Source: Novosphingobium sp. FKTRR1
GTDB lineage: Bacteria; Pseudomonadota; Alphaproteobacteria; Sphingomonadales; Sphingomonadaceae
Direction of reading: 5' to 3'
Assembly: GCF_020404405.1 (NCBI RefSeq)
Contig: NZ_JAIZDA010000002.1
Location: forward strand, 62,001 to 126,000
DNA: 64,000 nt
Shown: piece by piece, positions 25,542 through 35,059 of the stretch
How the letters are laid out: the number at the start of each line of letters is the position of its first letter
How positions within the stretch are numbered: the stretch's first letter is position 1
The notes under the pieces: generated by a model
Seen by the model: only the letters and a program-made list of their open reading frames with translations
The model's database searches: none
What the model was told of the DNA's origin: nothing
Position numbers and translations under genes: made by a program

Positions 25542-27086
25542 TCAGCGTTCCTTGGTTGCGCTGAACGCCAATTCCGGATTGCGTTCCTGCTGATAACTTA
25601 CATCCCAGGCTGATCGCGCCATGAACACCGGATCGCCGTCACGGTCCTTGGCCAGATTCGACAAGTTGAAGTCGGCAAAGTTTTTCAGCGCCGCATCGGT
25701 CCCCTTGAGCCACCGCGCGGTGTCGAACGGCGATGCCTCTAGCACGGCTTCGACCTTGTACTCCGCCTCAAGCCGCGAAATCAGCACATCGAGCTGCAAT
25801 TGCCCGACCACGCCGACGATCCACTGGCTGCCGATTTCCGGGTAGAATACCTGAATCACGCCCTCTTCCGACAAGTCGTCCAGCGCCTTGCGCAATTGCT
25901 TGGTCTTGGTCGGATCCTTCAGCGCGACCCGGCGCAGGATTTCGGGCGCGAAGTTGGGCAGGCCGACGAAGCGCACGTCGTTGCGCTCGGACAGCGTATC
26001 GCCCACGCGCAAGGTGCCGTGGTTGGGAATGCCGATGATGTCGCCCGCCTCTGCGGTGTCGGCAATCTCGCGGTCCTGCGCAAAGAACAGGATCGGCGAA
26101 TGCACTGCGATCGGCTTGCCCAGCCCCGACGGCACCAGCTTCATGCCGCGGCGGAACGTGCCTGAAACCATCCGCATGAACGCGATCCGGTCGCGGTGCT
26201 GCGGGTCCATGTTGGCCTGCACCTTGAACACGAAGCCGGTCACGTCGGCGCGCGAAGGCTCGATCGTGCCCTGATCGCTGGCTTGCGGACGCGGAGGCGG
26301 GGCAAACCGCGCGATCGCGTCGATCATTTCGGCCACGCCGAAGTTCTTGAGCGCCGATCCGAAAAAGACCGGGGTCAGATCGCCGTTGCGATAGGCTTCA
26401 AGGTCAAATTCGGGATAGCCCGCACGGCCAAGTTCGATTTCCTCGGCAATATCATCGGGAATGGCGCCTGCGCTGCTGTCAGCCGCATCGCGCTTGCCCA
26501 GATATTCGCGGCTGTCGCCCTCTGGCCGCGCGATGGTGTTGGTGGCGAAGTCGAGCACACCCTCGAACACGCCGCCCATGCCGATCGGCCACGACATCGG
26601 CGCCACGTCGAGCGCCAGCGCATCGGCCACTTCGTCCAGCGTTTCGAAAACGGCCCGCCCTTCGCGGTCGACCTTGTTGACGAAAGTGATGATCGGCACC
26701 GAGCGCAACCGGCACACCTCGAACAGCTTGCGGGTCTGCGGCTCGATACCCTTGGCTGCGTCAATCACCATGATCGCCGAATCGACCGCGGTCAGCGTGC
26801 GATAGGTGTCCTCGGAAAAGTCCTCGTGGCCCGGTGTATCGAGCAGGTTGAAGACGATCCCGTCCTTCTGGAAAGTCATCACCGAGGAGGTGACCGAGAT
26901 GCCGCGCTGCTGCTCGATCTTCATCCAGTCGGACCGCGCCCGCCGCGCCTGCCCCCGCGCCTTGACTTCGCCCGCCAAGTGGATCGCGCCGCCTTGCAAC
27001 AGCAGCTTTTCGGTCAGCGTGGTCTTGCCCGCGTCGGGGTGCGAGATGATGGCAAAGGTGCGGCGATTGGAAACAGCTTCGGACAT
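25542..27086 (-). CDS. prfC: Peptide chain release factor 3
   Basis: 514 residues. GTPase motifs: ISHPDAGKTTLTEKLL (G1), the EQQRGISVTSS switch, LLDTPGHEDFSED (G3), TFVNKVDREGR (G4). The middle and C-terminal parts (FVFKVQANMDPQHRDR; GVVGQLQLDVLISRLEAEY) match RF3 rather than EF-G. RF3 removes RF1/RF2 from the ribosome after peptide release. Nothing unusual is seen. Confidence 0.96.
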   Translation of the reverse strand: MSEAVSNRRTFAIISHPDAGKTTLTEKLLLQGGAIHLAGEVKARGQARRARSDWMKIEQQRGISVTSSVMTFQKDGIVFNLLDTPGHEDFSEDTYRTLTAVDSAIMVIDAAKGIEPQTRKLFEVCRLRSVPIITFVNKVDREGRAVFETLDEVADALALDVAPMSWPIGMGGVFEGVLDFATNTIARPEGDSREYLGKRDAADSSAGAIPDDIAEEIELGRAGYPEFDLEAYRNGDLTPVFFGSALKNFGVAEMIDAIARFAPPPRPQASDQGTIEPSRADVTGFVFKVQANMDPQHRDRIAFMRMVSGTFRRGMKLVPSGLGKPIAVHSPILFFAQDREIADTAEAGDIIGIPNHGTLRVGDTLSERNDVRFVGLPNFAPEILRRVALKDPTKTKQLRKALDDLSEEGVIQVFYPEIGSQWIVGVVGQLQLDVLISRLEAEYKVEAVLEASPFDTARWLKGTDAALKNFADFNLSNLAKDRDGDPVFMARSAWDVSYQQERNPELAFSATKER

Positions 27087-27146
27087 GGTGAGCGCCCTAG
27101 CCGCAGGGGCGCCGCACGTCCATGGGCACGTCCATCGCCAGATGCG

Positions 27147-27455
27147 TCAGACTGCACCGCCAAGGCATGCCTTGAGCGCAGCGGCTTCGGCCCCGCTCAT
27201 CGGGCGCCTGCCCGCCGTCAGCAGATCGACACGGCGCGCCTTGCCCAGATCATGGACCAGCACTCTGGCGCCGCCATCCTTTGGCAGCCGCCCGGCAAAG
27301 CAGTGCTCCAACTGCGCGGCCGGCACCGCAGAGCGCGCGTAAAGAATGCCGCGCATCGCAGAATCGTGGTGAAGCGCGCCGAACAGCCAGGCCCCGCCGA
27401 ACAAGGCAAGCACTGCGCCGGTCAGCAAGGCCCAGTTGCGCTGTGGCCCGCTCAC
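27147..27455 (-). CDS. Small single-pass membrane protein of unknown function
   Basis: 102 residues from GTG 27455, which overlaps the epimerase stop (GTGA). One hydrophobic helix (WALLTGAVLALFGGAWLFGAL) near the N-terminus is followed by about 75 residues with two Cys (LEHCFAG; LKACLGG). I do not recognise the family. It is the downstream partner of the aldose epimerase in a two-gene unit. Confidence 0.7.
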   Translation of the reverse strand: MSGPQRNWALLTGAVLALFGGAWLFGALHHDSAMRGILYARSAVPAAQLEHCFAGRLPKDGGARVLVHDLGKARRVDLLTAGRRPMSGAEAAALKACLGGAV

Positions 27456-28333
27456 GCTCCACGCACCGTGACGGACAGCGCGAAGCGGCGGCTTGCTCCC
27501 GGTGCCAGCGTGATCACGCCAGGCTTGGTACTGAACTCGTCGGCGAAGCCCTCCGGGTCGGCGTGCCCGGCCCATGGCTCGATGCAGATGTAGCGTGCGC
27601 CTGGCACCTGCCACAGGCCCAGATCGGGCGTATCGGGAAATTCCAGATCAAGCCATGCCCCGCCGTCTGCACCATACGACAGCGCACGGCTGTTCAGTCC
27701 GGCCCAGATCAGTGCGTCGGCGGTAAACAGCGATTCATCCAGCGCCAATTCGCGGCCGACGACCGGCGTCGGCTCGCTCGCCGCGCGCAGCAAGCCGGTT
27801 GCGGGCGTGACCCGGCGCACGTCCTGCGGCTCGGCTTGGGCAAACACCAGCTTGTGCGCGGCCTTGTCCGCCCCGCCGGGCAGCGGCCAGGCGAACGCCG
27901 GATGATAGCCGATGCTGAACGGCAGCGGGTCGGTGCCCGGATTGGTCACCGTCGCCACCGTGTGCAACGTCGCCCCGTCGAGCCGAAAGGCCAGCGCCAG
28001 CTTGAACGCAAAGGGAAAGACCGCGTGTGTGGCGTCGCTGTCGGACAGGCCGAACAGCGCGAAGTCATCCTCGGCCACCAGCACGTCGAAATTGCTGCGC
28101 CTGGCAAAGCCATGGCGCGGCAGCGGATATTCCGCGCCATCGACCAATAGCCGGTCCCCCGCCAGCGAACCGACGATGGGGAACAACAGCGGCGCATGCC
28201 CACCCCAGAACGCCGGGTCGGCGTCGGTCATGTATTGCGCGCCTGCCGCATCGGTCAGCGACCACAGTTCGGCGCCCAACGGGTTGATCTGCGCTGTCAG
28301 CGCCCCCGACGAAATCGTGATCAGGTCGGTCAT
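27452..28333 (-). CDS. Aldose 1-epimerase family protein
   Basis: 293 residues of the galactose-mutarotase fold. Matching segments: AQINPLGAELWSLTD, GHAPLLFPIVGSLAGD, PRHGFARRSNFDV (His), FSIGYHPAFAWPL (His), and the acidic catalytic region ICIEPWAGHADPEG (Glu). It is the LacX/YeaD-like type that interconverts sugar or sugar-phosphate anomers. Located behind pheT with a 68-bp gap, so it may be transcribed from pheST or independently. Confidence 0.88.
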   Translation of the reverse strand: MTDLITISSGALTAQINPLGAELWSLTDAAGAQYMTDADPAFWGGHAPLLFPIVGSLAGDRLLVDGAEYPLPRHGFARRSNFDVLVAEDDFALFGLSDSDATHAVFPFAFKLALAFRLDGATLHTVATVTNPGTDPLPFSIGYHPAFAWPLPGGADKAAHKLVFAQAEPQDVRRVTPATGLLRAASEPTPVVGRELALDESLFTADALIWAGLNSRALSYGADGGAWLDLEFPDTPDLGLWQVPGARYICIEPWAGHADPEGFADEFSTKPGVITLAPGASRRFALSVTVRGA

Positions 28334-28401
28334 GGTATCCCTTGGCAGTGCAGCGAGCAGCCTGTCTGGCCCTCATGCTGCACTGCGTCAAGGGATGGCC
28401 T

Positions 28402-30807
28402 TCACCCGCGCAAGGTGGCGCCCTGCTTGGCCGCTGCGGCAACGACCTTGTCGGCGATCGCCTTCAGCGCGGCATCGTCATAGCTTTTGTCGACGGGCTG
28501 GAGCGTGACCTCGATCGCCAGCGACTTGTGGCCTTCGGGCACGCCTGCTCCACGGAAATCGTCGAACACGCGCGCGGCCACGATGTTGGCCTTGTCCGCG
28601 CCCTTCACGCTGCGCAGCAGGTCGCCCGCAGCCAGCGTAATAGGCACGAGGAACGCGAAGTCGCGCGTTACCGCCTGCAGTGCGGGCGGCGCGAAGTGCG
28701 GCCGCGCAAAGCCGCTCTGCCCCTTCTTGGCCGGGATTCGATCAAGGAACAGTTCGACCACCGCCACCGGGCCATCAAGATCGAACGCCCGCGCCGTGGC
28801 CGGGTGCAGCATGCCGAAGCGCGCCAGCACCGTCTTGGGGCCAAGCCGCAGCGTGGCCGACTGGCCGGGATGGAACTGCGCCCCGGCCTCACCCATCACT
28901 TGCAGGTTTTCGACAGGTGCACCGGCCTCGGCCAGCAGCGCCAGCGCTTCGGCCTTGGCATCGAACGCGTCGAAGGTCACCGCCTTGCCCGATTTCCAGC
29001 CGCGCGCGATCTTGTCGCCCGCCAGCACCACGCCAAGGCTCAGTCGCTCGTCGCTGGCTCCGGCTTCGCCGCGCAAATAGCGGCGTCCGACCTCGAACAG
29101 TCGCACCGACGATGCCCCACGATCAAGGTTGCGCCGCGTCGCGCTGAGCAGTCCCGGCAGCAACGACGGGCGCATCGCCTTCAGGTCTTCGCTGATCGGG
29201 TTCGCCAGCACCCATGGAGTCTCGCTGCCATCGGCGAAGGCAGCCGCCTCGGCCTCGGGCAGGAACGACCAGGTAATCGCTTCGTGCAGCCCTCGCGCGG
29301 CAGCCGAGCGGCGCACGCGCCGCTCCAGCGTCTGCACCGGGGTCGCCGTCGGCCGGGCCACGCCGTCGGCGCGCGGCAGCGGCGTGGAAGGCACCGCATC
29401 AAGGCCATAGACCCGGATGACTTCCTCAACCAGGTCGGGCGCGCCGTCGATGTCGGGTCGCCAGCCGGGAATGGTCACGGTCCACGGCGCATGCACCGCC
29501 GCTTCCACGCCAAAGCCGAGCGCGCGCAGGATGCGCCGCTGTTCGGAATCGGCCACGTCCACGCCGCCCAGGCGACTGGTCAACGAAGGCTCGTACGACA
29601 AGACCTTGGCTGCGACCGGCGGTTGCCCGGCGCGCACTACTTCGCTCGCCTCGCCGCCGCAGATCTCCAGGATCAGCGCGGTCAGCAGATCGAGCCCGGT
29701 GTCGAGGAACGCGGGGTCCACGCCGCGCTCGAACCGGCCGCGCGCATCGCTGGTCAGCGACAGCGCCTGCCCGGTGCGGGCGATCGTGGCCGGATCGAAA
29801 TAGGCCACCTCCAGCAGCACATCGGTGGTCGTGTCCGAACAGCCCGAATGTTCACTCCCCATGATCCCGGCGATGTCATGCACGCCTGAATCGTCGGCGA
29901 TCACCGTCATGAACGGCTGCAGGGCATAGTCACGCCCGTTGAGCGCGACGACGCTTTCGCCCTCTGCTGCCTTGCGCGCCACGACCGCGCCGTTCAGCGT
30001 GGCAAGGTCATAGGCATGGGCCGGACGGCCATAGCCGAGCATCACGTAGTTGGTAATGTCCACGAGCGCCGAGATCGGCCGCTGGCCGGCGCTCTTGAGC
30101 GCATCCTGCAACCACTGCGGGCTGGCACCGTTGGTCACGCCCCTAATGACCCGGCCATAGAAAGCCGGACAACCCGCCGGATCATCCGTGCGGATTTCCA
30201 CCGGGCAAGCGAAACTGCCGGGCACATGCTCCACGGCAACCGGCTTGAGCACGCCAAGTCCGGCAGCGGCAAGATCGCGCGCGATGCCATAAACGCCCAT
30301 GCAATCGGGCCGGTTGGGAGTGATCGACACGTCGAACACCGGGTCCGACCCCAGATAATCGGCAAAGCTTGCGCCGATGGGGGCATCGGCGGGCAATTCG
30401 ATGATCCCGTCGTGCTCCTCACCCAGCCCGAGTTCGCGGGTCGAACACATCATGCCGTTGGATTCGACGCCGCGCACCGCCGCCACTTTCAGCGTCATGC
30501 CATTGGCCGGAACGACCGCGCCGGGCACCCCCAGAACGCCGACAAGGCCAGCGCGCGCGTTAGGCGCCCCGCAGACTACTTGCAGCGGTGCGCCGTCTCC
30601 GAGGTCAACCGACAGCACTTGCAGCTTGTCGGCCTGCGGGTGTTTGTCGGCCGTCAGCACGCGGGCCACGCGGAACTTCGTCAGCGCGGCAGAGGTGTCC
30701 TCCACGCCTTCGATCTCAAGGCCCAGCGCGGTAAGCTTGCGCGCGATCTCGTCGGTGGCCGCTTGCGTATCGAGGTACTGCTTCAGCCAGGACAATGCGA
30801 ACTTCAT
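28402..30807 (-). CDS. pheT: Phenylalanyl-tRNA synthetase beta subunit
   Basis: 801 residues, full family length. An N-terminal tRNA-binding OB domain ([21 protein letters not shown]), B3/B4 domain ([26 protein letters not shown]), B5 domain and the C-terminal ferredoxin-like anticodon-binding domain ([13 protein letters not shown] in part; [20 protein letters not shown]) are recognisable. It forms the alpha2-beta2 enzyme with PheS and edits mischarged tyrosine. The start overlaps pheS by ATGA. Confidence 0.97.
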   Translation of the reverse strand: MKFALSWLKQYLDTQAATDEIARKLTALGLEIEGVEDTSAALTKFRVARVLTADKHPQADKLQVLSVDLGDGAPLQVVCGAPNARAGLVGVLGVPGAVVPANGMTLKVAAVRGVESNGMMCSTRELGLGEEHDGIIELPADAPIGASFADYLGSDPVFDVSITPNRPDCMGVYGIARDLAAAGLGVLKPVAVEHVPGSFACPVEIRTDDPAGCPAFYGRVIRGVTNGASPQWLQDALKSAGQRPISALVDITNYVMLGYGRPAHAYDLATLNGAVVARKAAEGESVVALNGRDYALQPFMTVIADDSGVHDIAGIMGSEHSGCSDTTTDVLLEVAYFDPATIARTGQALSLTSDARGRFERGVDPAFLDTGLDLLTALILEICGGEASEVVRAGQPPVAAKVLSYEPSLTSRLGGVDVADSEQRRILRALGFGVEAAVHAPWTVTIPGWRPDIDGAPDLVEEVIRVYGLDAVPSTPLPRADGVARPTATPVQTLERRVRRSAAARGLHEAITWSFLPEAEAAAFADGSETPWVLANPISEDLKAMRPSLLPGLLSATRRNLDRGASSVRLFEVGRRYLRGEAGASDERLSLGVVLAGDKIARGWKSGKAVTFDAFDAKAEALALLAEAGAPVENLQVMGEAGAQFHPGQSATLRLGPKTVLARFGMLHPATARAFDLDGPVAVVELFLDRIPAKKGQSGFARPHFAPPALQAVTRDFAFLVPITLAAGDLLRSVKGADKANIVAARVFDDFRGAGVPEGHKSLAIEVTLQPVDKSYDDAALKAIADKVVAAAAKQGATLRG

Positions 30808-31892
30808 GCCCGTGCTCCCACGCCGCCAGAGAGGGTGGGCACATCAAGTGCCGCGAAACCATAGTGGCCGAGCCAGCGGGCATCGCCATCGAAGAACGCG
30901 CGCAGATCGTCCATCCCGTACTTCAGCATGGCCAGCCGATCGACCCCGGTGCCAAAGGCAAAACCTTGCCATTCATCGGGATCGAGCCCGCCGAACGCGA
31001 TGACCTTGCGGTTGACCATGCCGCTGCCCAGCACTTCCATCCAGCCGCCATCGGCGGCATCGCCATCACCGCCGACAACCCTCTTGCCGTTGACCAGGGT
31101 GTAGCCGACGTCCACCTCGACCGATGGTTCGGTGAACGGGAAATAGCTGGGGCGCAGGCGCAGCACGATGTCGTCGCGCTCGAAAAAGGCTTTGAGAAAG
31201 GTTTCGAGCGTCCACTTGAGGTGGCCCAGATGGATGCCCTTGTCGATGACAAGGCCTTCGATCTGGTGGAACATCGGCGTGTGCGTGGCGTCGCTGTCCG
31301 ACCGATAGACCCGGCCCGGCGCGATGATCCGCAAAGGCGCGCCTTGCTTCAGCATCGCGCGGATCTGCACCGGCGAAGTATGCGTGCGCAGCAGCATCGA
31401 GCGCCCTTCGGCGTCCTTGTCGGGGAAATAGAAGGTGTCGTGCATCGCTCGCGCAGGATGCGTTTCGGGCATGTTGAGCGCGGTGAAGTTGTGCCAGTCG
31501 TCCTCGATTTCCGGCCCGCTGGCGACGGCAAAGCCCATGTCGGCGAAGATTTCGGCCAGTTCGTCCATCACCTGACTGATCGGATGGACACTGCCGCGCA
31601 GCGCCTCGGACGCGGGCAGCGACAGGTCGACCGTCTCGGCCGCGAGACGGGCATCCAGCGCCGCAGCTTCAAGGCTTGCCTTGCGCTCTGCCAGCGCGGC
31701 AGTCACGCTTTCGCGCGCGGCGTGGATCTTGGGGCCCTCGCTTTGGCGTAGGTCCGGGGTCATCGCGCCCAGCGTCTTGAGCAGGGCAGAGACCCAGCCC
31801 TGCTTGCCAAGCGCGGACACACGGATCGCCTCGACCAAGTCGGGCGTATCGGCCGCCGCAATCGCGGCAAGGGTCTGTTCAAGCTGTTCCAT
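30804..31892 (-). CDS. pheS: Phenylalanyl-tRNA synthetase alpha subunit
   Basis: 362 residues. N-terminal coiled-coil tRNA-binding part, then class II catalytic motifs: [13 protein letters not shown] (motif 2 region), [34 protein letters not shown] and [14 protein letters not shown] (motif 3). It activates phenylalanine and charges tRNA-Phe with PheT. It precedes pheT with a 4-nt overlap. The usual rpmI-rplT-pheS-pheT order is interrupted upstream by an AraC-family gene. Confidence 0.97.
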   Translation of the reverse strand: MEQLEQTLAAIAAADTPDLVEAIRVSALGKQGWVSALLKTLGAMTPDLRQSEGPKIHAARESVTAALAERKASLEAAALDARLAAETVDLSLPASEALRGSVHPISQVMDELAEIFADMGFAVASGPEIEDDWHNFTALNMPETHPARAMHDTFYFPDKDAEGRSMLLRTHTSPVQIRAMLKQGAPLRIIAPGRVYRSDSDATHTPMFHQIEGLVIDKGIHLGHLKWTLETFLKAFFERDDIVLRLRPSYFPFTEPSVEVDVGYTLVNGKRVVGGDGDAADGGWMEVLGSGMVNRKVIAFGGLDPDEWQGFAFGTGVDRLAMLKYGMDDLRAFFDGDARWLGHYGFAALDVPTLSGGVGARA

Positions 31893-31998
31893 CGGGGATG
31901 CGCGCTAGCGCCAAACGCCAGCGAATCCAAGTGGCCGCAATCCCGGTTGCCCGAATCCGTGGCGCGGATCGATCAGGCGCGATCGGCGAACCGGGTCA

Positions 31999-32904
31999 TC
32001 AGTGATCGACCGAAGTGGCCTGACCCGCTGTCGGCAAATGCAGCGCCTGCACCGCCGCACCGGCAGCCTGATGGCGCGCGCGCATCACTTCGGACAGTAC
32101 CGGCTTGGGCATCGCGGCATAATCGGTCGGACTCATCCCCATGAAACGGTGGAAATCCCGCACGAACTGTGCCTGATCGTGATACTGGCCATCGATCGCA
32201 TCGATCCACAACGACGTGGGATCCAGCATGTACTGCGCCAGACTGCGCATGAAGCGCTGGCGCCGCAGCAGCAAACGGGGCGTGAACCCGAAGTACCGGT
32301 TGCACAGCCGCTCAAGCGTATGTGGCGCAACGCCTGCCGCTTCGCCAAGCGCCGCGACGCTGGCGTTGGCCGGATCGACCAGGGCTGCATGGATGGCAGC
32401 GATGCGCGGCTCGTCTGGGCCCGGCTCGCCAAGGCGTCGTTCGAAATGATCCTCGATCCGGGCAAGCTCGGCTGCCGCGTCGGGATGCGCCCCGAACAAC
32501 CCTTTGATCAATGGCACGAACGGTGACAGCACCGACGCGGCAAGGGGATCGGCCTGCTTGTCGGCAAAATCGCCAGCGGCTGCATCGACAAACCGCGCCC
32601 AACCCAGCGGCAGCAGACCAATGCCCCAGATGCGCGTAGTCCCGGTGGCGAAACGGACGGCGCGGCTGGTCGGGCCGGTGAAGATGGCCGGCAGGTCCGC
32701 CATCGGCGCCTCTCCGGCAACGTCGGAATCGGGAAAGTCACCATCGAACAAGCGCAAGTTGGCCCATTCAGGCTGCAGGCGATCCGTGACCCGTAGGCCT
32801 TTTGCGACCGTGAGCGTGGTGAGATAAAATGTCGTGAAAAACGGGCGCAGCGCGACCGGTGGAACATGAAATTGAACCTCGACGGTACAATCGCCCGTCA
32901 CCAT
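31999..32904 (-). CDS. AraC-family transcriptional regulator
   Basis: 301 residues. The N-terminal two thirds is a ligand-binding-like domain (RPFFTTFYLTTLTV; GIGLLPLGWARFVD). The C-terminal AraC DNA-binding region shows LGEAAGVAPHTLERLCNRYFG and QFVRDFHRFMGMSPTDYAAMP, the second helix-turn-helix with the usual GMSP ending. The ligand and targets are unknown. It stands between rplT and pheS, after a terminator, so it is probably transcribed on its own. Its layout is similar to the AraC-type protein at 36135-37079. Confidence 0.88.
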   Translation of the reverse strand: MVTGDCTVEVQFHVPPVALRPFFTTFYLTTLTVAKGLRVTDRLQPEWANLRLFDGDFPDSDVAGEAPMADLPAIFTGPTSRAVRFATGTTRIWGIGLLPLGWARFVDAAAGDFADKQADPLAASVLSPFVPLIKGLFGAHPDAAAELARIEDHFERRLGEPGPDEPRIAAIHAALVDPANASVAALGEAAGVAPHTLERLCNRYFGFTPRLLLRRQRFMRSLAQYMLDPTSLWIDAIDGQYHDQAQFVRDFHRFMGMSPTDYAAMPKPVLSEVMRARHQAAGAAVQALHLPTAGQATSVDH

Positions 32905-33103
32905 CTTGCCCCCTTTTGCGACCCCTTAGCTCCGGCATAACCCGCGTAGCCGACAAGGCAAGCGGCAATAAGGGCGAACCGTATTGGCGAGAGCGGGGAT
33001 AAATGGCGCTCATGCAGATTGCCGACAGCAAGCTACTGAAACGACAATGCAAGCGGCGCAATCATGCGCTTGGCGGTTTGACGCTTGCTGCGCAGCCGCC
33101 ACG

Positions 33104-33134
33104 AAAAAGGGCGTCGACCTTGCAGCCGACGCCC
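33104..33134 (-). terminator. Intrinsic terminator after rpmI-rplT
   Basis: An 8-bp stem (GGGCGTCG 33109-33116, CGACGCCC 33127-33134) with a 10-nt loop. On the minus transcript it is followed by five Ts (A-run 33104-33108). A T-run on the other side (33136-33140) could let it work in both directions. It separates the ribosomal genes from the AraC-pheST stretch. Confidence 0.9.
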
Positions 33135-33176
33135 GTTTTTCTGCCTGAGCCCACACGAAGCTCAAAGCGTGACCGT

Positions 33177-33536
33177 TCAGGCCGGCAATGCTGCCTTCGC
33201 CTGAGCGATGATGGCGGTGAACACGCCGCCTTCGTTCATGGCAAGGTCGGCAAGCGACTTGCGGTCCAGTTCGATCCCGGCCAGCTTGGTGCCGTGGATG
33301 AACTGCGAATAAGTCAGGCCCTCGGCGCGAACCGCAGCGTTGATACGCTGGATCCACAGACCACGGAACGAGCGCTTCTTGACCTTGCGGTCGCGATACG
33401 CATATTGTCCGGCCTTTTCAACGGCCTGACGGGCGATACGGATGGTGTTCTTGCGACGGCCACGATAGCCCTTCGCCTGATCCAAAATCCGCTTGTGCTT
33501 GGCACGGGTGGTAACACCACGCTTGATACGGCTCAT
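33177..33536 (-). CDS. rplT: Ribosomal protein L20
   Basis: 119 residues, [18 protein letters not shown] onwards, with the strongly basic N-terminal extension [20 protein letters not shown] and the globular C-terminal part ([17 protein letters not shown]). It is an early 23S rRNA-binding assembly protein. It follows rpmI by 13 bp. No infC gene is adjacent in this window. Confidence 0.98.
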   Translation of the reverse strand: MSRIKRGVTTRAKHKRILDQAKGYRGRRKNTIRIARQAVEKAGQYAYRDRKVKKRSFRGLWIQRINAAVRAEGLTYSQFIHGTKLAGIELDRKSLADLAMNEGGVFTAIIAQAKAALPA

Positions 33537-33549
33537 AAGTCAGCGCTCC

Positions 33550-33753
33550 TCAGTTCAGCCCGTAGGGCGCCCACTTCTTGATCACCCGCGCATCTGCATC
33601 GGAGATCACGTCAGTGCCGCGGTTCTGGCGGATGTACTTGCCGTTGTGGCTGATCAGGCGGTGACGCTTGCCGGCAACGCCGTGCTTCACTTTGCCAGAG
33701 GCCGTGAGCTTGAAGCGCTTTTTGACGCCGCTCTTGGTCTTCATCTTGGGCAT
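33550..33753 (-). CDS. rpmI: Ribosomal protein L35
   Basis: 67 residues, [20 protein letters not shown], with the typical KRHRLISH core. A strong AAGGAG lies six bases upstream of the ATG. It forms a two-gene operon with rplT. The 151-bp leader between it and metA should contain the promoter, but I cannot place it confidently. Confidence 0.98.
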   Translation of the reverse strand: MPKMKTKSGVKKRFKLTASGKVKHGVAGKRHRLISHNGKYIRQNRGTDVISDADARVIKKWAPYGLN

Positions 33754-33904
33754 TTTGGTCTCCTTGACTCAGGTACGTCCGACAAGCCGTGGCAGCCCTT
33801 GATGGCCAGGCGAGTCATCCGAATCCGTACCGGTGAAGCGGGGCGCATAGGGATGGTCGCCGCTAAAGGCAAGCTTTGATGCCCGCCCGCCTCTCGATTG
33901 GCCC

Positions 33905-34813
33905 TCACCCCCGGCCGATGTCGTTCAGATCGAACGGGGTGGTCTGGTAGACCTGGTTGATCCAGTTGCCGAACAGCAAGTGGCCGTGTCCGCGCCAGGT
34001 GTTGACCGGCTCGGCCTGCGGGTCATCGCCGGGGAAATAGTGGCGCGGCACATATTGCCCTTCGTCGCGGGCGTACTCGCGGGCCAGCGTCAGCGTGTCA
34101 TATTCCAGATGGTTCAGCATGTGCAGGGCACGCGACGATGGGTCGTCGACAAGGCAAAGGCCCGACTCGTCGCTTTGCGCCAGCACCGCCAGACCGCGTC
34201 CTGCGGGCAAATCCTCGGCGCGCAGTTCGCTCCATCGCGAGACGGGCACGTCGAAGCGATCGGGAAGCCCACGGGTCCAAACCGATCCGGGCTGGCAATT
34301 GCGGTGGGGAAACACCCCCGATGCCTTGTCGGCCAGCGCATGCTTGGGCACGCCATGAAAGTGATGAAGCGCGGCCATCGCCCCCCAGCACAGCGTCAGC
34401 GTATGGTTCACATTCGTCTGTGACCAGTCAAGAATGCGCCGCAACTCGTCCCAATAGCCGACATCTTCGTAGGGTAGCGTCTCCACGGGGGCGCCGGTGA
34501 TGATCAGCCCGTCGAACTTCTCGGCCACGACATCGCACCACGGGCGATAGAACGCAGCGATATGCCCAGCGGCCGTGTTCTTGCTGACATGGTCGGAAAT
34601 GCGCAGCAGTTCGAGATCGATCTGCAACGGTGTGGCCCCCAGCAGACGCGCGATCTGCGTCTCGGTGGTGATCTTGTCGGGCATAAGGTTGAGCAGCGCG
34701 ATCCGCAGTGGCCGGATGTCCTGACGGCCCGCCTCGGTCTCGCTCATCACGATAACACCCTCGGCTTCGAGGGTGCGGCGGGCGGGCAGCGTATCGGAAA
34801 TGCGAATCGGCAC
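33905..34813 (-). CDS. metA: Homoserine O-acyltransferase (MetA/MetAS)
   Basis: 302 residues from GTG 34813, chosen because PIRISDTLPARRTLEAEGVI is the conserved family N-terminus; the open frame continues further upstream but is leader. Catalytic Cys in LTLCWGAMAALHHFHG, His in LHMLNHLEYDTL and the Glu after it are present. The enzyme acylates homoserine (succinyl- or acetyl-CoA) at the entry to methionine synthesis. Acyl specificity cannot be decided here. A SAM-I-type riboswitch lies in the leader (34911-35000), so SAM feedback is expected. Confidence 0.95.
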   Translation of the reverse strand: MPIRISDTLPARRTLEAEGVIVMSETEAGRQDIRPLRIALLNLMPDKITTETQIARLLGATPLQIDLELLRISDHVSKNTAAGHIAAFYRPWCDVVAEKFDGLIITGAPVETLPYEDVGYWDELRRILDWSQTNVNHTLTLCWGAMAALHHFHGVPKHALADKASGVFPHRNCQPGSVWTRGLPDRFDVPVSRWSELRAEDLPAGRGLAVLAQSDESGLCLVDDPSSRALHMLNHLEYDTLTLAREYARDEGQYVPRHYFPGDDPQAEPVNTWRGHGHLLFGNWINQVYQTTPFDLNDIGRG

Positions 34814-34910
34814 GGCGGCGGTCTTTCCAGAGCATGCGGCCACCGGACGGATGGCACGCGCCGCACAATCGACACGGGAAGGGACGAGGGCTCCGCTTGG
34901 TTGCCGCTTC

Positions 34911-35000
34911 GGCCACATCCCCTCCGGTGCGGAAGGCGCCACCTTGCCCGGAAACCGGCAGGTTGGCGTCGGGGATCGCTCCCCAACTCTTGATGCTGCC
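34911..35000 (-). promoter_or_regulatory. SAM-I-clan riboswitch in the metA leader
   Basis: Minus strand. P1 is GCATC (34992-34996) pairing with GATGT (34915-34919). Directly after P1 comes AAGAG, the SAM-I conserved box. P2 is GTTGG (34983-34987) with CCAAC (34962-34966), enclosing a GGA/TCC stem. P3 is TGCC (34957-34960) with GGCA (34945-34948), followed by the conserved AAGGTG and then CCTTCC. Order and spacing match the SAM-I/SAM-IV clan; it may be the SAM-I/IV variant. It is 97 nt before the metA GTG and should lower expression when SAM is high. Confidence 0.8.
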
Positions 35001-35059
35001 GACGAATTAGGCGCAGTGCAGCCAGATTGCAACCGTGCCCGCTACGCCATCTACCCGTT

